Part shown: positions 34,837-42,920 of the stretch, in pieces
How the letters are laid out: each line of letters begins with the position of its first letter
How positions within the stretch are numbered: the first letter of the stretch is position 1
Assembly: GCA_022827785.1 (NCBI GenBank)
Contig: JAJEIM010000023.1
Span: forward strand, 1-64,000
DNA length: 64,000 nucleotides
Direction: 5' to 3'
Source of the DNA: Acidimicrobiia bacterium
GTDB lineage: Bacteria; Actinomycetota; Acidimicrobiia; Spongiisociales; Spongiisociaceae
The notes under the pieces: model-generated
The model's input: only the letters and a program-made list of their open reading frames with translations
Databases searched by the model: none
Told to the model about the DNA's origin: nothing
Position numbers and translations under genes: made by a program

Positions 34837-36276
34837 ATGAACACAGCCAACCAGGCAGAGACCCCAGCCGATCTACTGCTCCGGCACGGTCGGGTCATCA
34901 CCATGGATCCGGGGCGGCGCATCCTGGTGGACGGGGCGATCGCGGTGAGGGACGGGCGCGTCGTCGCGGTCGGTCCCGACCGTGAGGTGGCGCCGGCAAG
35001 CGAGGCCACGGAGACCCGCGACCTGGGTGGCGCCCTCGTCCATCCGGGGCTCATCGACGCCCACGTCCACGCCGGAAGCTCGGAGTTGAGCCGGGGTCTG
35101 GCGCCCAAGGACCACGCCGACTACGGGGCCGTGGACGACTGGCTCTTCGCGTTCCGGCGACCCGAGACCGACTACCTGGGTGCTCTCCTGTCCTGCATGG
35201 AGATGGTCCGCAACGGCACCACCGCCTATTCCGATACCGGAGGTTCCTTCTTCCTGGAGGAAACGGTACGGGCCATAGAGACGGTGGGAATGCGCGGTAT
35301 GCCGGGACATGTAGCGCTCGACTTCAACCCGGACGTCCCGGGCCGGAACACCTCCTCCGGGGCGATGTCCGAGGAGGAAGGTGAGATGCTGCGGGGATCC
35401 ACCGGCGAATGCGTGAGCCGCCTGGAGGAGCAGATGGTCCGTTACCCGTTCCGGAGTGGCGGGCGGGTTCGGGGCGCCGCCACCCTCTACGGCTGCATGC
35501 GCTGCTCCGACACGCTTCTCCGGCAAGCCAGTTCGCTGGCCGAGGAACATGGTGCGCCCATGATCATGCACCAGTCGTGGGATCCCGAGGAGATAGAGAT
35601 ATCGGAAGCCCTGTACGGCTGCCGCCCCATCCAGCACCTAGCCGACATCGGCGTGCTGGGCGAGAACCTCACCCTGGTCCACATGAACCACCTCGACCGG
35701 GCCGAGGTCGAGTTGGTCGCGGAGTCGGGCACCCGGATCGTCCACTGTCCGGCGGCCTCCCTCAGGCGCGGCATGGGCGCCATCCGCAAGGGCGCCTTCC
35801 CCGAGATGCTCGGCATGGGAGTCCCGGTGGCCCTCGGGTCCGACGGGTACAGCGGCAGGCGGGATGTGCTGCGCCAGGCCTACCTGGCCGCGGTCGGCTT
35901 CCGGGAGTTCAGGGGCGAGTTGCCGGTGCTGACGGGCGAGACCGTTCTGGAGATGGCCACTTTGCACGGCGCCCGCGCGCTCGGGCTGGAGGAGGTGGGA
36001 TCGATCGAGGTGGGCAAGCGGGCCGACCTGGTGGTCCATACCCTCAGCCGGCCCGAAGCCCATCCGCGCTTCCAGGATCCGGTGGACAGCCTGGTGTACT
36101 TCCGCGGCTCCAGCACGGTCGACACGGTATACGTGGACGGGGAGGCGATCCTGGACCGGGGCCGTTTCACCCGATTCGACGCAGAGACGGCCTACGGGAT
36201 GATCGACGCGGCGGCCTCCGAGTTCGAAGCCGGAGTCGGCGCCTCGATCTACTCGGTGTGGCCGCTGGTCGACTGA
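34837..36276 (+). CDS. Atz/Trz-type amidohydrolase (deaminase/chlorohydrolase family)
   Basis: A 479-residue cytosine-deaminase-like amidohydrolase. The N-terminal beta domain is LLLRHGRVITMDP. Metal ligands are His76 and His78 in GLIDAHVHAG, a His in IMHQSWD, His in LVHMNHLD, and Asp in ALGSDGYSGR. HCPAASLRRGMG matches the usual HCPxSN-x-x-LG strand, with RRG replacing the Asn region. Substrates of the family include guanine, 8-oxoguanine, triazines and S-adenosylhomocysteine; none can be chosen here. It is divergent from the phosphotriesterase-like gene. Confidence 0.82.
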   Translation: MNTANQAETPADLLLRHGRVITMDPGRRILVDGAIAVRDGRVVAVGPDREVAPASEATETRDLGGALVHPGLIDAHVHAGSSELSRGLAPKDHADYGAVDDWLFAFRRPETDYLGALLSCMEMVRNGTTAYSDTGGSFFLEETVRAIETVGMRGMPGHVALDFNPDVPGRNTSSGAMSEEEGEMLRGSTGECVSRLEEQMVRYPFRSGGRVRGAATLYGCMRCSDTLLRQASSLAEEHGAPMIMHQSWDPEEIEISEALYGCRPIQHLADIGVLGENLTLVHMNHLDRAEVELVAESGTRIVHCPAASLRRGMGAIRKGAFPEMLGMGVPVALGSDGYSGRRDVLRQAYLAAVGFREFRGELPVLTGETVLEMATLHGARALGLEEVGSIEVGKRADLVVHTLSRPEAHPRFQDPVDSLVYFRGSSTVDTVYVDGEAILDRGRFTRFDAETAYGMIDAAASEFEAGVGASIYSVWPLVD

Positions 36277-36315
36277 GACGTCCGTTCCACCCCACGCCGG
36301 CGCCAACCCCTTTGG

Positions 36316-36321
36316 TACGGT
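36316..36321 (+). promoter_or_regulatory. -10-like hexamer of a probable leaderless P450 transcript
   Basis: TACGGT is followed by six bases and then the P450 ATG at 36328, with no Shine-Dalgarno box. Confidence 0.45.
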
Positions 36322-36327
36322 TCGGCG

Positions 36328-37551
36328 ATGGAGGTCGCGCTCGATACGTATGACCCCGCCTTCCTGCGGGATCCGTACCCGGTGTTCGACCGTATCCGCG
36401 AGGAAACCCCGGTCTTCCGGGGGCCGGGCCGGCAGGGCGAGCGGCCGGTATGGTTCCTGACCCGGTACGAGGATGTCCGTAGGGCGCTGCGGGACCGGCG
36501 GCTGGGCCGGATCCACCAGCACGAAGTGGATCGCCGGGAATGGGGCCTTCCGCCACTCCGGGACGAGCTCGCTCCGTTCTACGAGGTGGAGTACTGGTCG
36601 GTGGTGTGGATGGAGCCGCCCGACCACACGAGGATTCGCCGGCTGGTGTCGACGGCCTTCACCATGCGGCGGCTAGCCGAACTCCGACCTCGCATGGTCG
36701 AGGTCGCCGATCGGCTGCTCGGCAGAGCCATCGAACGGGGCCGCATGGACCTCGTCAACGACTACGCCGCCCCCCTGTCCGTCCAGATGATCGCCAGCCT
36801 GCTGGGCGCGCCTACCGGGGACTGGCGCCTCATGCTCGACTGGTCGTCCCGGATCACGCGGATGTACGAGTACAACATCACCGAGGCCGGCCGGCGATCA
36901 GCGGTCGAAGCCTGTGTCGAGTTCACCGATTACTGCCTGGAGCTCATGCGGAGCCGCCGCGACCGGCCACGGGACGACCTGATCACCGGCCTCTGCGCCG
37001 CCCGCACCGAGGAGGGCGCCCTGACCGATCCCCAGATCGTGTCCATGATCATCACGCTGCTCAATGCGGGCCACGAGGCTACGGTCAACACCCTGGCGAA
37101 CGGCATGCTGGCGATGATGGATCATCCTGATCAGTGGCGCCTGCTCACCGGCGGCGAGGTCGGGTCCGCGGCCGCCGCCGAGGAACTATTCCGGTGGGAC
37201 GCGCCCATCCAGACCTTCGACCGGTGGGTCCTCGCGGACCGCTACGAGGTGGGCGGCCACGTGATCGGCAAGTACGAGCAGGTGACCGTACTGCTCGGAT
37301 GCGCTAACCGCGACCCGCATCACTTCGAGCGGCCGAACACGTTCCTGGTCGGTAGGGGAGACCCCTCACATGTCAGCTTCGGCGGCGGGATCCACCATTG
37401 CCTCGGAGCGCCGCTGGCCCGCATCGAGATGGATGTCGCTCTCTCCCGGCTCGCTGCCAGGTGTCCGGGGCTGGAACTGCTGGAGGAACCGGTTCGCCCG
37501 CCGAGGTTCGTGCTCCGCGGCTTCAACTCACTCGAACTGGCCATCACATAA
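36328..37551 (+). CDS. Cytochrome P450
   Basis: A 407-residue soluble bacterial P450. The heme-binding motif FGGGIHHCLG places the thiolate ligand at Cys358. The I-helix oxygen-activation motif is NAGHEATVN, and the K-helix ExxR is in EELFRWDAP. The RRLVSTAFTMRRLAELRP segment is the typical C-helix heme-propionate region. No ferredoxin or reductase gene is adjacent. It follows the Atz/Trz-like gene by 51 bases but seems to have its own leaderless start. The substrate is unknown. Confidence 0.93.
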   Translation: MEVALDTYDPAFLRDPYPVFDRIREETPVFRGPGRQGERPVWFLTRYEDVRRALRDRRLGRIHQHEVDRREWGLPPLRDELAPFYEVEYWSVVWMEPPDHTRIRRLVSTAFTMRRLAELRPRMVEVADRLLGRAIERGRMDLVNDYAAPLSVQMIASLLGAPTGDWRLMLDWSSRITRMYEYNITEAGRRSAVEACVEFTDYCLELMRSRRDRPRDDLITGLCAARTEEGALTDPQIVSMIITLLNAGHEATVNTLANGMLAMMDHPDQWRLLTGGEVGSAAAAEELFRWDAPIQTFDRWVLADRYEVGGHVIGKYEQVTVLLGCANRDPHHFERPNTFLVGRGDPSHVSFGGGIHHCLGAPLARIEMDVALSRLAARCPGLELLEEPVRPPRFVLRGFNSLELAIT

Positions 37552-37773
37552 CCCGTCCGGTGTCGGCCGGCACCGACGGATCGGCACGTGCCAGCGCCTT
37601 CCGGATACCTGCGGACACCGACGTCGGCTCCGGCCCGCGGGCGCGCCGAAAACCCTTAATGGAGGTGGCGCTTCACGCCCCCACCTGGCATCATGCGGTG
37701 AACCGTCGGGCCGGCCCGGGACTCTTTGGCGCCTCTGAGCGGCTCGACCCGTCATCTGGGGAAAGGAGCAGCA

Positions 37774-39006
37774 GTGGCCACAAACAATCGAGGAGGACCC
37801 TCCCTGGAAGAGACTCTGGAGACCAAGGTCGACCGGCGTGATTTCCTGAAGAAGGCGGGCATGACCGTCGCCGCCGGAGGGTTGCTTACCACCATCGGTG
37901 CCTGTGGATCGGGAGAAACCGAAGCCACCACCACCCAGGGGACTTCGGCCCCTGACGCCACCACGGACACCGCTGCGGAAGCAGTCGAGGTGGTCATGAC
38001 CCAGGGCGGTCCCGAGATCGAATGGGAGATGGGCACCAGTTGGCCGCTGTCGCTGGACACCATCTACGGAGGTGCCGAGGACTTCGCCCAGCGGGTGTCG
38101 GCCATGACGGGCGGTCGGTTCACGATCACTCCCAGAGCGGCGGGCGAGTTGGTGCCGGGCCTCGAGGTACTGCAGAACGTCCAGCAGGACGCCATCCCGG
38201 CCGGCCATACGGCCTCGTACTACTACGTGGGTCTGAGCCCTGCCACGGCCTTCAACACGGCCCTGCCGTTCGGGTTCACCTACCGGCAGCAGAATGCGTG
38301 GATGTACGAGGGCGGCGGCTTGCAGCTGATGCAGGACTTCTACGCGGATCGCTTCGGCGTGATCAACTTCCCGGCCGGAAACACGGGAGTCCAGATGGGC
38401 GGTTGGTTCAACAAGGAGATCAACTCCGCGGCGGACCTGGAGGGACTGCGCATGCGGATCCCCGGCCTGGGCGGCAAGGTGATGGAGCGGCTCGGAGTCA
38501 CCGTGCAGGTGCTGCCCGGCGGCGAGATCTTCCAGGCTCTCCAGACCGGCGCCATCGACGCGACCGAGTGGGTAGGTCCCTACGACGACACGACGATGGG
38601 GTTCCACGACGTGTCGACGTACTACTACTACCCCGGGTGGTGGGAGCCGGGCCCCGAGCTCGACGTATTCATCCCGCTGTCGAAGTGGAACGAGTTGCCG
38701 GAGGAGTACCAGGCGATCGTCGAAGCGGCCGCCTACGGCGCCAACGCCACCATGATGGCGCGCTACGACGCCAAGAACCCGGCTGCCCTGCAGACGATCA
38801 TCGAGTCGGATATCGAGCTGCGGCCCTTCCCCGATGACGTGATGCAGGCTTCGGAGGATGCCGCGTTCGAGCTCTTCGACGAGACCGCCGCCGAGAATGA
38901 TGACTTCAACACCATCTTCGGGCACTGGAGCGCCTTCCGCGACGGCATCACCCAATGGCACGGCCTTGCCGAGACCGCCATGGTCAGCTGGACCGGACGG
39001 AACTAG
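37774..39006 (+). CDS. TRAP transporter solute-binding protein, DctP family, Tat lipoprotein
   Basis: A 410-residue receptor for organic acids or similar solutes. The N terminus has a twin-arginine motif (DRRDFLKKAG, Arg21-Arg22) followed by a hydrophobic stretch and a lipobox ending IGAC at Cys44, so a folded lipoprotein is exported by Tat. The body has the DctP pattern, including LEGLRMRIPGLGGKVMERLGV with the carboxylate-binding Arg, and ATEWVGPYDDTTMGFHD. The GTG start follows GGAG by six bases. The TRAP permease genes are not adjacent; the nearest are at 49663-51611. Confidence 0.88.
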   Translation: MATNNRGGPSLEETLETKVDRRDFLKKAGMTVAAGGLLTTIGACGSGETEATTTQGTSAPDATTDTAAEAVEVVMTQGGPEIEWEMGTSWPLSLDTIYGGAEDFAQRVSAMTGGRFTITPRAAGELVPGLEVLQNVQQDAIPAGHTASYYYVGLSPATAFNTALPFGFTYRQQNAWMYEGGGLQLMQDFYADRFGVINFPAGNTGVQMGGWFNKEINSAADLEGLRMRIPGLGGKVMERLGVTVQVLPGGEIFQALQTGAIDATEWVGPYDDTTMGFHDVSTYYYYPGWWEPGPELDVFIPLSKWNELPEEYQAIVEAAAYGANATMMARYDAKNPAALQTIIESDIELRPFPDDVMQASEDAAFELFDETAAENDDFNTIFGHWSAFRDGITQWHGLAETAMVSWTGRN

Positions 39007-39036
39007 CTGGAGACCAACCCGGCCGCCTCGCCGGCC

Positions 39037-39058
39037 CCCGCGCTACGTTCGGCGCGGG
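39037..39058 (+). terminator. Hairpin after the TRAP receptor gene
   Basis: 7-bp arms CCCGCGC and GCGCGGG flank an eight-base loop 31 bases after the stop codon, with no T-run. The rest of the 39007-39218 gap shows nothing recognisable. Confidence 0.4.
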
Positions 39059-39218
39059 TGGCCGGTGCGACGGCCTCGACGATGCGTCCGGCGGGAACGC
39101 CTTCTTGTTGAGGGAGGGCGAACTACCGTCGGTTCGGGCACGGAGAAGTACGGCTGGCAAGGGTTACGAGTAGCGAACCCCAGTACCCCTCATTCCGACC
39201 TGCTGAGATCGACCAAGT

Positions 39219-40253
39219 TCAGTTCTGCATCGGACGGAGTAACACCTTCAGCGTCGAGACGGGGTTGGCGAGGGCGGCGAAGCCCTCGTCGAAGCGGGCT
39301 ATCGGTAGGACCATGGAGATGAGGCTCTCGACGTCAAAGGCTCCCTTGGCCAGCAGGTCGATGGCAAGGGGGAACTCCTCGACGTAGATGATGCTCCCGA
39401 CGACGTCGACCTCCTTTCCGATCACCTTGGTGGCGGTCACCTCGACGGGGCGCGAGGGGAGACCCGTAAGGGTGACCCGCCCGCCGTAGCGGACAATGTC
39501 GACCGCGAGTTCGAGGGTGCCCTGGGCCCCGGAACACTCGAAGACGAACTCGGGCGGTTCCAGTTCGGTTCCGAACAGGTCGGTCGGTGGCTCTGTCCGG
39601 GGATCGAGAGCGATGTCGGCGCCGAGGTCTAGGGCCGCCTGGCGCCGGAATGCCGAGAGCTCGATGGCTGTGATCGTGGACGCGCCGGCGTGCCGGAGGG
39701 CTTGGACCATCAGCAGGCCGACGGGACCGGACCCGATCACCGTGGCAGAGCTTCCGAGGCGGAAGCGGGAGCGTCGCACCGCCCGTATCGCGGTGGCCAG
39801 CGGTTCGACGAAGGCGCCCTGTTCCGAACTGACCGGATCGGGTAGGCGATGGAGTACCTTCGGGTCGACCGTTACCAGCTCCGCCATACCGCCGTCGTGC
39901 CGGATCCCGATCCCGTTTACCATGACGGCCGAGCGGCACAGGTTGAATCTGGCGTCCCGGCAGGCCCCGCACGCCCCGCAGATGTTGCCGTTGGGGTTCA
40001 CCGCCACCCGCGTGCCGGGTTCCCATCCCTGCACCTGCTCGCCGGTGGCCACCACCTCGGCCGAGAACTCGTGTCCCATGACGACCCCGGCGCGGAAGGG
40101 TGCGGTCATGGAAGGAGCATGCAGGTCGGTGCCGCATATCCCGCAGAAGTGGGGACGCAACAGCACATCGCCGGGCCCCACCTCGGGTACCGGGACCTCC
40201 TCGAGCCGGATCTTGCGATCGTCCCCGAAGACGACGGCTCTCATCCGTGTCAT
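39219..40253 (-). CDS. Zinc-dependent alcohol dehydrogenase (threonine/sorbitol/butanediol dehydrogenase-like)
   Basis: A 344-residue MDR-family dehydrogenase. The catalytic zinc ligands are Cys in CGICGTDLH and His-Glu in GHEFSAEV. The structural zinc site is the four-Cys cluster GACGACRDARFNLC. The cofactor-binding Rossmann motif is GSGPVGLLM. GGAG seven bases before the first ATG supports the start. The family oxidises secondary alcohols with NAD(P). A truncated SDR lies immediately upstream on the same strand. Confidence 0.88.
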   Translation of the reverse strand: MTRMRAVVFGDDRKIRLEEVPVPEVGPGDVLLRPHFCGICGTDLHAPSMTAPFRAGVVMGHEFSAEVVATGEQVQGWEPGTRVAVNPNGNICGACGACRDARFNLCRSAVMVNGIGIRHDGGMAELVTVDPKVLHRLPDPVSSEQGAFVEPLATAIRAVRRSRFRLGSSATVIGSGPVGLLMVQALRHAGASTITAIELSAFRRQAALDLGADIALDPRTEPPTDLFGTELEPPEFVFECSGAQGTLELAVDIVRYGGRVTLTGLPSRPVEVTATKVIGKEVDVVGSIIYVEEFPLAIDLLAKGAFDVESLISMVLPIARFDEGFAALANPVSTLKVLLRPMQN

Positions 40254-40299
40254 GACCTTTCTCCTCTCGTCCGCTCCCGCCGCCCTGTCGGCCGATCCT

Positions 40300-40407
40300 C
40301 CATCTGCCCAGGCGGCGTCCGCCGTCGATGGGAACCGACACGCCGGTGATGAAGGATGCCCTGTCAGAGGCTAGGAACAACGCAGCCCAGGCAACCTTGG
40401 AGTGGTC
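40300..40407 (-). pseudogene. 3' remnant of an SDR gene
   Basis: The frame reads DHSKVAWAALFLAS, then SFITGVSVPIDGG, the characteristic last 35 residues of SDR-family dehydrogenases. Nothing upstream on the strand (to about 40680) resembles the rest of the enzyme, and no stop follows the DGG tail. It is the leftover end of a deleted gene that once preceded the alcohol dehydrogenase. The remaining 40411-40683 gap is somewhat AT-richer and contains a TTCAT/ATGAA inverted repeat but no gene. Confidence 0.65.
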
Positions 40408-40683
40408 CCGGGCATCCTCGGTGCATGCCTTCTGCTGATCGCATTGTTCGGTGGCGGGGATGTGATCAGCCTGTATCAATTCGGAAGCGGTATCTGATTC
40501 TACAGGTCGTCTGCGTGCTTCTGGTCGGGTTAGCCTTTCATTCGTATGAAGCAGCCGAACCACACCGGTCGAGGAGTCGTGGAGAAGGCTGAGTAGCTGA
40601 AGCCGGATTCGGGGAGGCTGGGCCTTTCCGGATGGCGCGCCGAGCCGCCCTCTACCCGGCACAGGTAGGATCAGCACGCGACG

Positions 40684-41661
40684 ATGCTTCCCGACACCGA
40701 CATCCTTCTCAACCTGTACCGGCGGATGGTCCGTATCCGGGTCTTCGAGGAGAAGGTCCAGGAACTTCACCGGCTCGGCAAGCTGCCCGGCTTCGTCCAT
40801 GTCTACGTGGGGGAGGAGGCCGTGGCGGTGGGCGCCTGCAGCATGCTGCGCGACACCGATCACATCACGAGCACTCATAGGGGTCACGGACACTGCATAG
40901 CAAAGGGGGCCGATGTCGCCCCGATGATGGCCGAGCTGTTCGGGCGGGCGGACGGCTACTGCCGGGGCAAGGGCGGCTCGATGCACATCATCGACACCAG
41001 TCTGGGAATCCTCGGGGCCAACGGGATCGTCGGAGGTGGGATCCCGATGGCCACCGGCTCGGGCCTGGCCGACGCGGTGCTGGGCCGGGACGGGGTGACC
41101 GTCTGTTTCTTCGGTGACGGCGCCGCCAACCAGGGGGTCCTGCTGGAGTCTCTGAACCTGGCCGCCATCTGGCAGCTTCCGGTCGTCTACCTGTGCGAGT
41201 CCAACCAGTACATGGAGTTCACCCCCACCACCGATCTCACCGCGGGGAGGATCTACCGCCGGGGCGAGCCCTTCGGCGTGGCCAGCATGGAGGTGGACGG
41301 GAACGATGTCCTGGAGGTCCGCCGGGTGGTCGGCGAGGCTGTGGACCGGGCCCGGCGCGGCGAGGGCCCCACCTTGATCGAGGCGATCACCTACCGCTTC
41401 TCTGGCCACAGCGAGGGCGAGAGCGCCTTCGTGTCCGCCTACCGCACCGAGGAGGAGGTGGAGAGCTGGAAGGCCCGCGATCCGGTGACCTGCTTCCGGG
41501 ACCTTCTCCAGACCGAAGCCGGGATCACGGCGGCGGAGCTCGACTCCATCGATGCGGAGGAGCAGGAGGCGATACGCAAGGCGGTCGAGTTCGCCGAGGC
41601 CAGCCCCCATCCCTCGCCCGACGAGGCCCTCGACCACGTCTTCGCCCCCGCCGGAGGATGA
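40684..41661 (+). CDS. TPP-dependent dehydrogenase E1 alpha subunit (acetoin/2-oxoacid dehydrogenase)
   Basis: A 325-residue E1 alpha subunit. The TPP motif is GDGAANQGVLLESLNLAAIWQLPVVYLCESN. STHRGHGH and the GKGGSMHI segment line the active-site channel. The length and the absence of an N-terminal extension match acetoin dehydrogenase (AcoA) and similar branched systems. It overlaps the beta gene by four bases (ATGA). A TAGGAT hexamer 12 bases before the ATG may be the promoter. Confidence 0.9.
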   Translation: MLPDTDILLNLYRRMVRIRVFEEKVQELHRLGKLPGFVHVYVGEEAVAVGACSMLRDTDHITSTHRGHGHCIAKGADVAPMMAELFGRADGYCRGKGGSMHIIDTSLGILGANGIVGGGIPMATGSGLADAVLGRDGVTVCFFGDGAANQGVLLESLNLAAIWQLPVVYLCESNQYMEFTPTTDLTAGRIYRRGEPFGVASMEVDGNDVLEVRRVVGEAVDRARRGEGPTLIEAITYRFSGHSEGESAFVSAYRTEEEVESWKARDPVTCFRDLLQTEAGITAAELDSIDAEEQEAIRKAVEFAEASPHPSPDEALDHVFAPAGG

Positions 41662-42656
41662 GCATGGTGAGGGCCTACTTCATGCAGGCGATGAACCAGG
41701 GGCTGCGCGCCGCCATGGAGGAGGACGAGACGGTGATCGTGATGGGCGAGGATGTCGACCGCGGCGTCTTTGGCGTCACCAGAGGCCTGATCGACACGTT
41801 CGGCGCCAACCGGATCCGCAAGACCCCAATCTCGGAGGCGGCATTCGTGGGCGCCGCGGTGGGCGCCGCCGCGGCGGGCCTGAAGCCGTTCGCGCACGTG
41901 ATGTTCTCCAGCTTCTTCTACGTGGCCATGGACCAGGTGGCCAACCAGGCCGCCCGCCTCCGCTACATGTCCGGGGGCCAGGTGGAGCTTCCCATCGTCT
42001 ACTTCGCCGGGACCGGGCCGTCCGGCTCCGCGGCGGCCCAGCACTCCGAGAACCCCCACTCGATCCTGATGCATACGGCCGGCCTCAAGGTGGTGATGCC
42101 GAGCACTCCCCACGACGCCAAGGGCCTGATGATCACCGCCGTACGGGACCCCAACCCCGTGGTCTACCTGGCCGATCTGCGCCTCTCCCGCCGGCGCGAG
42201 TCCATCCCGCGGGAGCCCTACGAGATCCCGCTCGGCGTGGCGGACGTCAAGCGAGAGGGCGAGGACGTGACGGTCGTGGCGCTGGCCTCGCTGGTCCACA
42301 CGGCCGTAGACGTGGCGGACAGGCTAGAGGCCGATGGGATATCGGTCGAGGTGGTCGATCCGCGCAGCCTCGTACCGCTCGACTGGGACACGATCGTCGC
42401 CTCGGTCCGCAAGACCGGGCGGCTGGTGGTCGCCGACCCGGCCCGCCGCCTGTGCGGCCTGGCGGCGGAGATCATCACCGGCGTGTCGGAGCGGGCCTGG
42501 GACTCCTTGCGGTCCCAGCCACAACGGGTCACCTGGCCGGACATTCCGGTTCCGTTCAGCCCCGTGCTCGAGGAGAGGCTCGACGTGAGCGCGGGCGACG
42601 TGGAAGAGGCCATCCGCGCCACCCTGGGCGACCGGGTGGCGGCCGGCTCGGCATGA
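41658..42656 (+). CDS. TPP-dependent dehydrogenase E1 beta subunit
   Basis: A 332-residue transketolase-like beta subunit. VMGEDVDRGVFGVTRGL carries the family Glu, TPISEAAFVGAAVGAA follows, and the C-terminal domain has VEVVDPRSLVPLDWDTI. It pairs with the upstream alpha subunit to decarboxylate a 2-oxoacid or cleave acetoin and pass the acyl group to lipoate. The lipoyl protein gene begins 16 bases downstream. Confidence 0.92.
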   Translation: MSMVRAYFMQAMNQGLRAAMEEDETVIVMGEDVDRGVFGVTRGLIDTFGANRIRKTPISEAAFVGAAVGAAAAGLKPFAHVMFSSFFYVAMDQVANQAARLRYMSGGQVELPIVYFAGTGPSGSAAAQHSENPHSILMHTAGLKVVMPSTPHDAKGLMITAVRDPNPVVYLADLRLSRRRESIPREPYEIPLGVADVKREGEDVTVVALASLVHTAVDVADRLEADGISVEVVDPRSLVPLDWDTIVASVRKTGRLVVADPARRLCGLAAEIITGVSERAWDSLRSQPQRVTWPDIPVPFSPVLEERLDVSAGDVEEAIRATLGDRVAAGSA

Positions 42657-42672
42657 GGGGAGGTAGGCCGGT

Positions 42673-42906
42673 ATGCAGGTGATACTTCCCAAGTGGGGCG
42701 TGTCGATGCAGGACGCGGTGTTGATCCGGTGGTTGAAGGCGGTGGGTGAGCCGGTCGTCAAGGACGAGCCGCTCGCCGAGTTCGAGACAGACAAGGTCGA
42801 AGTCGAGCTGGAGTCCCCGGCCTCCGGCATCCTCACTCGGGTGTTCGTCTCGGAGGACGACACAGTGGACGTCGGCGCCGTGATAGCCGAGATCCAGGAA
42901 ACCTGA
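42673..42906 (+). CDS. Free-standing lipoyl carrier domain
   Basis: A 77-residue protein consisting of one biotinyl/lipoyl domain (VILPKWGVSMQDAVLIRWL, then the lipoylation Lys in FETDKVEVE). It ends where a normal E2 would continue into a subunit-binding and catalytic acyltransferase domain; the next gene starts 14 bases later. The E1 genes just upstream suggest it is their acyl acceptor. Either a complete E2 is elsewhere or this acts as a mobile carrier. AGGGGAGG precedes the ATG. Confidence 0.85.
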   Translation: MQVILPKWGVSMQDAVLIRWLKAVGEPVVKDEPLAEFETDKVEVELESPASGILTRVFVSEDDTVDVGAVIAEIQET

Positions 42907-42920
42907 CAGGTAGTCCACCG

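Noticed and set aside
39334-41637. 767-codon minus-strand frame
   Set aside because: It is antisense to the E1 alpha gene and in the wrong frame of the alcohol dehydrogenase; only the short SDR tail inside it is meaningful.
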